Shown: positions 1 to 8,700 of the stretch, piece by piece
How the letters are laid out: every line of letters begins with the position of its first letter
Position numbering within the stretch: position 1 is the stretch's first letter
Assembly: GCF_030540765.1 (NCBI RefSeq)
Contig: NZ_JAUOEL010000002.1
Span: 310,001 to 374,000 of the forward strand
Direction: 5' to 3'
DNA length: 64,000 bases
Source of the DNA: Flavivirga jejuensis
Lineage (GTDB): Bacteria > Bacteroidota > Bacteroidia > Flavobacteriales > Flavobacteriaceae
Notes under the pieces: generated by a model
Seen by the model: the letters and a program-made list of their open reading frames with translations, nothing else
The model's database searches: none
What the model was told of the DNA's origin: nothing
Program-made: the position numbers and the translations under genes

Positions 1-1
1 T

Positions 2-1258
2 ACTTTACATTGGAAAGAAATAATTTCTGATAGTATCTTACAGGAATTAATCAAAGAAGGATTGCAAAACAATCTTGATTTGAAGACAGCCTTGGAAAAC
101 ATAAATCAAGCCCAAGCTAGTTTGGTACAAGCTAAATTATCTTTTTTACCTAGTTTGGAAGGAAGCGCTCAAGTAAGTAAATCAAAAACGTCACAAGCAT
201 TATTGAATTCTGGTAGCGTAAATGGTACAAATATAAATACGACTTCATATCTGGGTCAGTTAAGTAGTAGTTGGGAGATTGATGTATGGGGTAAATTGCG
301 CAGTAACAAACGATCTGTTTTAGCATCATTCTTAAAAACGGAAGCAGCAACGAGAGCTGTAGAAACACAACTGATTTCAGATATTGCTGTTGCATACTAT
401 AATTTGTTGGCACTTGATGCGCAATTGGAAATTACCAAGGAAACGCTTCAAAATCGAATAGGAGATCAAGAAACTATGAAACTTCTTAAAGAGTCTGCCA
501 TAGTAGATGGTGCTGCTGTTGTACAAAGCGAGTCAAGTAGATACGAAATAGAAGCTAGTATACCAGATATTGAATTAAGTATTTTACAAGAAGAGAATGC
601 ACTTTCTATTTTGTTAGGTAGGGTTCCTGGTGCTATAGAAAGATCATCGCTAGAGAAACAAACAGCCTATGCCGATTTAAAAATTGGTCTTCCAGCTTCT
701 CTTCTAAGAAACCGGCCAGATATTCAGGAAGCGGAAATGGCTTTTAGAACTGCTTTTGAGGATGTAAATTTGGCAAAAACCTATTTCTATCCGTCACTTA
801 CAATTACAGCTAATGGAGGTCTTTCATCTTTATCATTAACCAATTTTTTTGATAATTCTGTATTCTATAATTTAGTTGGTGGTCTCACCCAACCCATTTT
901 TGCAAATGGAGAAAATAAAGCCCGATTAAAAATTAATAAATCATTACAACAACAAGCTTTTTATAATTATAAAGCAACTTGGTTAGATGCTGGCGGAGAA
1001 ATTTCGAATGCACTTTTCCTTTACAAGAAAGCTAAAGAAAAACAGGAAGCAAGAGCGTATCAAATTTCGGCTTTAGAAAAATCAGTTGAATTTACCGAAA
1101 CGCTTCTGGAATATTCCTCTACCACCAATTATACTGATGTGCTTACCACTAAGAACAATCTATTATCTGCACAATTGAATGGTGTTAGTGACAAGCAACA
1201 GGAATTGCAGGCCGTGGTTCAACTTTACCGTGCTCTTGGAGGAGGATGGTTAAATTAG
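2..1258 (+). CDS. Outer-membrane efflux protein, TolC/NodT type (5' truncated by window)
   Basis: The reading frame is open from the first bases of the window, so the true start lies upstream. The first visible residues (TLHWKEIISDSILQELI) are the conserved N-terminal stretch of NodT-type outer-membrane lipoproteins. The family forms the trimeric outer-membrane channel of RND tripartite efflux pumps. Two OEP repeats are visible, each ending in the typical pattern: LLRNRPDIQEAEMAFRTAF in the middle and a C-terminal helix ending YRALGGGW. The inner-membrane pump and periplasmic adaptor presumably lie upstream. It is convergent with the next gene and seems unrelated to the polysaccharide locus. 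Family assignment is firm; the exported substrate cannot be told. Confidence 0.9.
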   Translation, partial: TLHWKEIISDSILQELIKEGLQNNLDLKTALENINQAQASLVQAKLSFLPSLEGSAQVSKSKTSQALLNSGSVNGTNINTTSYLGQLSSSWEIDVWGKLRSNKRSVLASFLKTEAATRAVETQLISDIAVAYYNLLALDAQLEITKETLQNRIGDQETMKLLKESAIVDGAAVVQSESSRYEIEASIPDIELSILQEENALSILLGRVPGAIERSSLEKQTAYADLKIGLPASLLRNRPDIQEAEMAFRTAFEDVNLAKTYFYPSLTITANGGLSSLSLTNFFDNSVFYNLVGGLTQPIFANGENKARLKINKSLQQQAFYNYKATWLDAGGEISNALFLYKKAKEKQEARAYQISALEKSVEFTETLLEYSSTTNYTDVLTTKNNLLSAQLNGVSDKQQELQAVVQLYRALGGGWLN

Positions 1259-1392
1259 CTATAGATAAACACATGCCTTGACCAGCTTAGTTAAGGCATA
1301 TCTAGCTAGAAGAAAACCTATCAATAATATGCTAACCCCAATACAAATGCATCAACAAAATACTTTAAAAACCTAAACGATATAAAGCTAAA

Positions 1393-1424
1393 AAACCTAA
1401 ACAATAAAGTTATTGTTCAGGTTT
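1393..1424 (+). terminator. Probable terminator after the efflux gene
   Basis: Inverted repeat AACCT(A)AACAATA / TATTGTT(C)AGGTT with one mismatch and a 4-nt loop, followed by a T-rich tract. A second hairpin (ATGCCTTGAC / GTTAAGGCAT, 1273-1299) lies between it and the stop codon. The rest of 1259-1515 shows no gene. Confidence 0.55.
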
Positions 1425-1515
1425 AATTATTTATTTTTAACCCTTTAATAATCTGTATCGATTATTTAGGGCTTGACAATTTAATATGTTACTAAAAAAG
1501 TAAGTTATAATGCTT

Positions 1516-2298
1516 TTACTTTTTTACAATTCTTAACGTTTTAGAACTAGATTGAGTTTTAACCTGTGCAAGGTAAACACCTGTCGCTAAATCACTAATA
1601 TCGTAATTCTCTTCTGTATTAAATGTTTTTAATAAACGTCCTGTGATATTATATAATTTTACATTTTCAATGTTTTTATTAGAATTTAATTGAAAACTGT
1701 TTGTTACAGGGTTAGGATAAGCAGAAATTGTTGCTACTTGAGTGTCAATATCATTTGTAGATAAAAACGAGTCTCCTTTAACTTCGACACTGTAAAATCT
1801 AAGACGGGTAACAGAAGCACCATTCGTAAGAAATTCATTAACGGTAATTGTAACATCAGTTTCTGTTGTTGATAAAGGAATAACTGTAGTATAATCAAAA
1901 TATTTATCAACATTGGCAACATCACCATCAGTTCCTGAATCATCATTAAAAGTAAAAGCGAAATCAGCTTGCCCTGCTACAGAAATCACTCCACTTCCAA
2001 TACTAGCAGCACCTTTTCTATATCTAAATGTTAAGGTTGCATTTACGTTATTAGCATCTGTTTTTATTTTAAAACTCTCACTAATAGTACTTGGGTTTGT
2101 TACTTCCTCACCATAACCAAAAAACTGCCCTCCTTGACTAAAATCAGAACCTGAAAGCGCATAAACCATAGCGGTATTACCAAATGAAAAGGTTTCGCTG
2201 TCTGTTGCAGTACCAGTAAAAGTCAATGTGTTTGATTGCGCTGAAGCAATAAAAATTGCTGCTAAAAATGCAAATGTAAAAAGTAATTGGTTTTTCAT
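1516..2298 (-). CDS. Secreted protein with T9SS type A sorting domain, function unknown
   Basis: 260 residues. N-terminal signal peptide (MKNQLLFTFAFLAAIFIASAQ), then about 160 residues rich in Thr, Ser and Asp with a beta-sandwich look, then a T9SS sorting domain from about residue 193 (YPNPVTNSFQL ... GVYLAQV ... LRIVKK). The mature part has no catalytic motif I recognise; it might bind carbohydrate or serve as a surface adhesin. Single-gene unit, convergent with the efflux gene. A hairpin (AAAAAAGTAA / TTACTTTTTT, 1493-1526) overlaps its stop codon and may terminate it. It has its own copy of the locus-wide operator and a perfect -7 box, so it is probably expressed together with the sulfatases and glycosidases. 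The start is supported by the signal peptide and by the promoter 30 bp upstream. Confidence 0.8.
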   Translation of the reverse strand: MKNQLLFTFAFLAAIFIASAQSNTLTFTGTATDSETFSFGNTAMVYALSGSDFSQGGQFFGYGEEVTNPSTISESFKIKTDANNVNATLTFRYRKGAASIGSGVISVAGQADFAFTFNDDSGTDGDVANVDKYFDYTTVIPLSTTETDVTITVNEFLTNGASVTRLRFYSVEVKGDSFLSTNDIDTQVATISAYPNPVTNSFQLNSNKNIENVKLYNITGRLLKTFNTEENYDISDLATGVYLAQVKTQSSSKTLRIVKK

Positions 2299-2328
2299 AA
2301 TTTAAAAGTTTAGATTTAATAACTATTA

Positions 2329-2384
2329 CAAAATTATCTAAGTTTACTAGTTTGAAATTGCTTAAATCGATCAATGATTTGCTC
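2329..2384 (-). promoter_or_regulatory. Locus operator plus -7 box for the T9SS protein gene
   Basis: Operator-like site at 2361-2384 (minus strand: GAGCAAATC, then ATTGATCGATTTAAG), 24 bp upstream of TAATTTTG at 2329-2336, which fits TAnnTTTG exactly. The AGCAAA arm is intact and the GAAATGAG arm is degenerate. Spacing and orientation match the other nine sites. Confidence 0.55.
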
Positions 2385-2453
2385 TTTTCTGTTTTATAAC
2401 ACATAAAACATTTGTTTATAATGATTTATGTTTTTTTTCACTGAGAACCATAA

Positions 2454-2563
2454 CTGTATTTTACCTCTCCCAGAACTGCCTTTTTTGGCAGTTCTGACCT
2501 CTCCAAAGGAGAGGTGACATCGGAAACCCCGATGCGGAGCGTCGAGGAATTCTTTAGATTAAA
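2454..2563 (+). repeat. Dispersed hairpin repeat, copy A
   Basis: About 110 bp, nearly identical to 18344-18453 (copy B; about eight differences by eye) and more loosely related to 28141-28243 (copy C). It contains two perfect hairpins: CAGAACTGCC / GGCAGTTCTG with a T6 loop (2471-2496) and ACCTCTCC / GGAGAGGT with an AAA loop (2497-2515). It sits downstream of the 716-residue T9SS protein gene and may also end its transcript. No coding capacity. Confidence 0.8.
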
Positions 2564-2597
2564 ATTACATTTATTTTCTTACAAAACAAGTTATATT

Positions 2598-4748
2598 TTA
2601 CTTTTTAACAAAACGAATATTCTTATTTTTATCGTTTTCAAATGTAAGTTTAACAATAAAAACACCACTTTTTAGATTAGATATATCGTATTGGTTTTGG
2701 TTTTTAGAAAACGACATAATTTCTTTACCTAGTATATTAAAGACGGTCGCAGATTTTATTTTTTTAGATAAGCTAAATGTATTATTTACGGGGTTAGGGT
2801 ATAAAGTAATAGTTTCATAAAAACCATCTGAAGTATCATCTAAAGATAATATGGTTTCATCTTTCCAATTATAAATGGTTTCTTTGGTTTCAATATTTAC
2901 CCAGAGATCTAAATTTTCAAAAGAACGCTCGTATACATAGCCGTTTTTAGTTGGGTCACCTAAAGGTTCTCCTAAAAAGTAATGAAATTCATCTATAAAA
3001 CTTGTATTCCATAAATCAGAACTAGAACTTGCTGCATTTACACCTGTAGTATAGCTAAAATAAGCATGCTCCTCTACAATTATTAAAAAAACAGCCAAAG
3101 GAAATTTTACATGTTCTTTTGCATAGGCTAATAACTCATCATTATCTGTTGGTTCTTCTTCTTCCGTACTATAGCTTGGGTTGGTTTGTAAATTAATCAT
3201 TTTACCTTTATGTAGTGCTTCTCTCATTAATTGAATAGACAAAGCAATTGCATTGGCGTCTGATTGATTTTTACTTGGAAAATCCCAGCGTTCTAAATAA
3301 GAACCATCCATAATTTCCATAAGTGCTCTAACACCACCCGAACGTTCATTTCTTAGCGTGTTTCCAACAAGTAATTTGTTAGACGGTAATTTATCATTTA
3401 AATCACTCAACATGCTAACGTAATTATTTATTGGATTTCCGTTTACATCATATAAATCTCCATTGTTATCTGGGTTTATAATTTTATCTACAAAAACACC
3501 ATCTATAACGTCCAAATTAGCCATATCTACACAAGTATCAATCCACCAATTCCTCATGTCTTCTATATCATGATTGTACCAATAATATAAATCTTTAAAA
3601 AGATAAATTTCGCCATTTTCATAAGTGCTCCAATTAGTAGCATTGGTATTATATTCTATATTAGCTTCGTAATTAAAGTAATTTATGTATGTGTTGTAAT
3701 AAAATAAGGTTGTTAAATTAGGGTTTAAGGCTTTAATTCTAGTTGCTGCATTTTCTATACCATCTTCAATATATTCAAAACCTTGTTGGTTGGCTTTTTC
3801 TAACATGACTAATTGATAATTGTTTGCAATACTTGTAACATCATCTTCTGAAAAAGCATTTTTATTTCTTACAGCTACCCACCGTGGAATTTTATTCCAT
3901 GAGAATTTTGGTAATGTTGTCTTGGGTTCTGTTTGTACTGGATAATCATGGTATAATGAGGGACCTTTCTCAAAGGTAGAATAATCGGTGACATCCCATA
4001 TAGTGTCATTAGGTCCTTTTATTTCAATATAGAATGTTAATGATGAAATTGCAAAATCACGTGTTATAGTAGTAGGACTCCCCGCCCCTGTTACAGAAAA
4101 CGAACTATCTGTACTTAAAGGAGAAATACTTTGATTATAATCCATCTCGAAAGACTTTAAATTATTACCAAAACCAAAAATCATAGTATGGTCTCGACCA
4201 CCGTTTGGCTCAATTAAGTTAACAACAGAAAAGCCTATGCTATGGGTAAAATCTAAGTTAATTCCGTTAACAGTTAAATTTTCAATGTTATAAACTAATG
4301 ATTCGCCTGCATCAATATCAAAATCCCCAGAAACTCCCCAGGTATTACCAATTAATGTTATGTCTGATTGAGTTCCGTAATCTGTAACAGAAGACATATT
4401 GGGTTCTGTGTTGTAATTGTATGTTGCTCCTACGTATCCTTTTATCCTTAAGTTAAATGAAACCTGATCATTAATACCATTATTATCAAAATCATCTCCT
4501 ATATATGCAATAGAATATACTAAATCGTCACCATTTGAAGATTGAGAACAAGTGATATTACCAGATGAATAATTTTGATTTACAAATCCATTATTAATTG
4601 AAATATCTTCATCAACTTGGTCTAAACCTCCTGCATTAGGATTTAATACAACCCATAAATTAGAAGTTTGAGCATAAGAATATTGATTTAAGAGAAACAA
4701 TAAATTAATAAAAACTAATTTTAAACAACTAAGTAGTTTTTGTTTCAT
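2598..4748 (-). CDS. T9SS-secreted putative glycoside hydrolase (GHL15-like TIM barrel)
   Basis: 716 residues: signal peptide (to about 27), an N-terminal beta-rich domain (about 28-250), a TIM-barrel-like domain (about 265-635) and a T9SS sorting domain (about 645-716, LYPNPVNNTFSLS). The barrel shares its motif order with the 401-residue lipoprotein at 59129-60334: IDGVFxD, then DGSYxE, then GYVYxRSFExLD near the end. Asp416 or Asp421 and Glu486 are the obvious candidate catalytic acids. This resembles proteins annotated as putative glycoside hydrolase (GHL15-like). Because it is secreted and surface-anchored, an endo-acting role on the intact polymer is plausible, but this is inference. 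No copy of the locus operator is seen upstream. The 127 bp upstream contain the terminator of the preceding small gene. Confidence 0.65.
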   Translation of the reverse strand: MKQKLLSCLKLVFINLLFLLNQYSYAQTSNLWVVLNPNAGGLDQVDEDISINNGFVNQNYSSGNITCSQSSNGDDLVYSIAYIGDDFDNNGINDQVSFNLRIKGYVGATYNYNTEPNMSSVTDYGTQSDITLIGNTWGVSGDFDIDAGESLVYNIENLTVNGINLDFTHSIGFSVVNLIEPNGGRDHTMIFGFGNNLKSFEMDYNQSISPLSTDSSFSVTGAGSPTTITRDFAISSLTFYIEIKGPNDTIWDVTDYSTFEKGPSLYHDYPVQTEPKTTLPKFSWNKIPRWVAVRNKNAFSEDDVTSIANNYQLVMLEKANQQGFEYIEDGIENAATRIKALNPNLTTLFYYNTYINYFNYEANIEYNTNATNWSTYENGEIYLFKDLYYWYNHDIEDMRNWWIDTCVDMANLDVIDGVFVDKIINPDNNGDLYDVNGNPINNYVSMLSDLNDKLPSNKLLVGNTLRNERSGGVRALMEIMDGSYLERWDFPSKNQSDANAIALSIQLMREALHKGKMINLQTNPSYSTEEEEPTDNDELLAYAKEHVKFPLAVFLIIVEEHAYFSYTTGVNAASSSSDLWNTSFIDEFHYFLGEPLGDPTKNGYVYERSFENLDLWVNIETKETIYNWKDETILSLDDTSDGFYETITLYPNPVNNTFSLSKKIKSATVFNILGKEIMSFSKNQNQYDISNLKSGVFIVKLTFENDKNKNIRFVKK

Positions 4749-4834
4749 GGTTGGTTGTTTTCAGAAGATGAAGAGTTTAATAAAGATTTATAATATTTTC
4801 AATACTATTTTATCATTCAATTTTGAAACGTAAA

Positions 4835-4859
4835 AAGGTGCTAATAAAATTAGCACCTT
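4835..4859 (-). terminator. Terminator of the 115-residue protein gene
   Basis: Perfect inverted repeat AAGGTGCTAA / TTAGCACCTT with a 5-nt loop, followed on the minus strand by a T-run. It lies just after the stop codon at 4875. Confidence 0.75.
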
Positions 4860-4874
4860 AGTAACTAATAATGA

Positions 4875-5222
4875 TTATTTTTTCTTTTTCTTAGCTGCCT
4901 CTAAGATCTCTTTACCACGTTTTTCCCCAAAAGCTTTGATTACGCTTTTTGTAAATTCTTTACGGTTTGCTTTTGCTTTTGCTTTAAATGCATCAGGATC
5001 ACTTTCTTTTAATCCTTTTGGAAAATTAGCACGGTCTTGTAATTTTGCTTTTTGTAATTCAAAATATGTGGCTTTTTCGCTTTCACTTAATTTAATTGTA
5101 GTTTCTAATTTTTCGACAGCCTTAGTCGCTCTTTTTTCTATTTTCATTTCTGATTTAGACTGAGCCAAAGCAGATACACTTATTAATAGACCTACAATTA
5201 CTGTTAATGCACTTTTTTTCAT
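4875..5222 (-). CDS. Small basic secreted helical protein, function unknown
   Basis: 115 residues with a clean signal peptide ending SALAQ (about residue 21). The mature part is predicted to be almost entirely helical, very rich in Lys and Glu, and ends in a run of lysines (AAKKKKK). A stretch like LSESEKATYFELQKAKLQDR recalls small periplasmic Spy/CpxP-like or DUF4890-like proteins, but I cannot place it in a family. It is monocistronic, with its own terminator, and its promoter carries a good copy of the locus operator, so it seems to belong to the polysaccharide regulon. Possible roles are periplasmic chaperone, cell-envelope stress buffering or polyanion binding; all are speculative. Confidence 0.7.
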   Translation of the reverse strand: MKKSALTVIVGLLISVSALAQSKSEMKIEKRATKAVEKLETTIKLSESEKATYFELQKAKLQDRANFPKGLKESDPDAFKAKAKANRKEFTKSVIKAFGEKRGKEILEAAKKKKK

Positions 5223-5287
5223 TTTTATTAATTTAAATTATACATTTTTATCTCATATTTAAGGGATAGAGAATTTTAACCACTATA

Positions 5288-5343
5288 CAAATTAACCGTT
5301 ATTTGAGCTTAAATACTTTCTCATTTTCATCATTGTTTTGCTC
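5288..5343 (-). promoter_or_regulatory. Locus operator plus -7 box for the small basic protein gene
   Basis: Site at 5320-5343 (minus strand: GAGCAAAAC, then AATGATGAAAATGAG), 24 bp upstream of TTAATTTG at 5288-5295, which has one mismatch to TAnnTTTG. Both arms of the motif are well kept. Confidence 0.6.
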
Positions 5344-5767
5344 TAATTATTCTTTAGGCACTTTTATTACTATTCGCTCATTTAACCGAAAAGAATTCCT
5401 CAAAACTTACTACGGGGTTATTCATTCTTTGATACAGAAGATACTTTATCGATGCTATAGCTTGAGAAGATTTAAACTATTAATATTGATAAGATACTAG
5501 AAATTTTCTAAACTATTGAAATGTATATACTTGTTATAATTTACTTTATTCTTACGAAGGGTCTAGGCTTGCCCTATGGTCTGTTCTTAGCGATTATTTT
5601 TGAGCCTTTAAAATTTATAAATATCATTTAGGCTTCAATATTTGTGGGTACGCCGTAGCTTCTGGTTGGCAGGTTTCACGAATTCACAGGAATTCAGTTT
5701 TACTATATTTCGCGAAGCAGACTTCAGTCTGCCAAAACGAACCTATGGACTTCCAGTTCATAATAGT
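5344..5767. other. Gene-free stretch between the small protein and the regulator
   Basis: No credible gene. It contains a strong hairpin, GCAGACT / AGTCTGC with a 2-nt loop (5717-5732), inside a GC-richer patch (5640-5760) that also carries two GAATTC words about 9 bp apart. It looks like a remnant of a dispersed repeat and could terminate the regulator transcript, whose stop codon is at 5768. Confidence 0.4.
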
Positions 5768-8700
5768 TTAGTTATTTGAAAAGGGCTTTTTTAAAAACTC
5801 TGAAGGCGAAACACCATGTAGTTTTTTAAATGAAGTAGAGAAATAAGAACTGGATTCGATACCTATTTGGTACATAACTTGCGCAACATTAAAGCCTTCA
5901 TTACTTTTTAGAAGCTCGGCGGCACGTTGTAACCTATAATTTCTTAAATATACATTAGGTACTTGACCTGTAAGTTGTTTTAACCTTCTGTAAAAATGCG
6001 AAGTACTTAACCCTGAATCTCTAGACAACTCTTCAACTCCAAAAGAGGAGTCGGATAAGTTTTTTTCTATAACTTGAATAATGTTCGCTATGAATGCTTC
6101 ATCTTTTTTTGATAACTCTAAATTTTTATTCTCCCCCTTAGGAAGCAAGCTATTCTTAGCGAAGTATTCTTTTATTTGTACGTTAGATTCAATTAATTTG
6201 TTAATTCGTAATTCTAAATGTTTTAAAGAAAAGGGCTTACTTATATAATCATCTGCTCCATATTCTAAACCTTTTATCAGATTATCATTATCTCCCAAAG
6301 CGGTTAATAATAAAACAGGAATATGGCAACTTTCTGGTGCCGATTTTATTTTTTCACAAAGCTCATAGCCATCCATTTCTGGCATCATAACATCGCTTAC
6401 TATTAAATCGGGTTCTTTTAATTTAATTTTATCAAACGCTTCAACACCATTATTTGCAATAAGAATATTATACTTTACTGAAAGTTCAGCCATCAAGAAA
6501 TTCTGAATATCTACCTCATTTTCCACAACAAGAACAGTATATTCTTTTTGTTCTTCAGTATCTGATGATAAAGGATTCAATTCATTTACTGTGTGCGATA
6601 ATGGTACCCAATCTTTAATATATGATTTTTCAGTTAATGAGGCGTTATCTAATAAAGAATCTCCAATCTGTTTAGATGGTATTTTTACAGAAAAACGTGT
6701 TTCAATACCAGGCGTGCTTTTGGCCGAAATTTCACCTCCAAGTAAATCAGCAAGTGATTTACAAAAAGATAAGCCTATGCCACCACCACTTATATCTCCG
6801 TCTTTACTTCCTAATTGGTAAAAACGTTCAAAAATATTGATTAAATTTTCTTGAGGGATTCCTTTTCCTGTGTCTACAACATCTATATTAATTATTTTTT
6901 CATCAGAAATAACAGAGATACCTGCTTCAATACTAATGTTGCCTTGTGCTGGTGTATTTTTAAAAGAATTAGAAAGTAAATTAAAAATAATACGTTCAAC
7001 TTTTTCAACATCTAATATGATTTCTTCGTTGGGTTCTGTTATTTTATAAAAGAAATTAATATGTTTCTCTAATGCAAAATCTTCAAATGCTTCTGTTGTA
7101 GGGTAAATAAAATCTCCTAAAGTGCATTTTGTTAAATTTAAATTAACATGCCCTTGTTCTGCTTGCCTAAAGGTTATTAATTGATCTGCTAAACTTAAAA
7201 GCCGTTTAGTGTTCTTTTCAATTATATTTAAATATTTAACGTTTTTGGTATCTGAATTACTTGCTATAATACGTTCTAAAGGGCCAGAAATTAAGGTTAA
7301 AGGTGTTCTGAATTCATGAGACAAATTTGTGAAATATCTAAATTTACCTTGGTTGATGGTTTTTATTCTTTCTTTATCCATTTTTTCATAGATAAGCCCC
7401 TGTTTTAATCGTTCGTGTTGCACAAAATAAATGACTACTCCTATGCAAATTGATACAATTAAAATAAGAAAAAGTAAATAACTCCACCATGTACTATACC
7501 AAGGAGGTAAAATTTCAAGATACAGTTTTTTGTCTGTTGTACTCCAAATACCATCACCATTGGCAGCTTTTATTCTAAATACATAATCACCCGCAGAAAG
7601 ATTGGTGTAAGTTACTGTAGTTTTTCCAGTTGGTTTTTCTATCCAGTTATCATTAAACCCTTCTAATTTATAAGCTACTTTGTTTTTGGAAGGTTCAGAA
7701 GTGTGTTTTACAGCTAAGTTAAAAGAAATAATGTTTTGATTTTGACTTATAGCTATACGCTCAGTTTCTGATATTGACTTTTCAAGTATGGTCTTATTGC
7801 TTATCTTTTCATTGATCTTTACAGGCTTATTATCAATTAATAAAGATGTTATCAATATTTCAGGAGGTTGTGTATTTAACTTAATGTTTTCTGGTTTAAA
7901 TATGGTTACACCGTTTAAGCCTCCAAAATAAAAATAACCTGATTTTCCATTAAAGTAACAATCTTGTCTAAAATTATTTTGAGCCAAACCATCTCTTACA
8001 TCAAAAACATTTATATTATAATCGTTTATATTAAATTTAACCAACCCCATATCGGTACTTAGCCATAGGTGGGACTTGTCTTCTTGTAAAATACCATAAA
8101 TGGCGTCGTCTGGTAGAATATCATTTTTCCTGAAATATTCAATTTTAGTAGGCGTGCCTTCTTCGTTTAATGTCATTTTATTTAAACCACCTCCAAAGGT
8201 GCCTATCCACAAATGATTGTTTTCTTTATGGAGTGAGAATATATTATCGTAACTTAATTTTACTTCATCAATATTATTGGTGGTATACTGTTGTTTTATT
8301 ATTAATTTGTTTTGTTGAAAAAAAGCTTTTAGAAGCCCCTTATTTGTTCCAATCCAAAACGAGTTACCATGATCTTTAACTATAGCTTGTATACGACCTC
8401 TCTCTAAATTAAAATCTGATTTTACTTGTAAAACTGGAGCGTCACTATTTTTTATTTCTTCCCAAGGATTTTCTACTACTATGATATGATTACCCGCAAA
8501 GAGCATCTTTTTATTATCAATTTGAATAATATTACGAAAATGCTCGCTTTCTGTATTTTGAAAAGCAACTTTTTTAAATTTATTATTTAAAGGGTTATAT
8601 ATGGTTAATGTATTATCAGAACCAAACCATATAAAGCCTTTGTCATCCTCATAAATACAACGAATAATATCGTCATTAAGCAATTCTAAGTTCGAATCTA

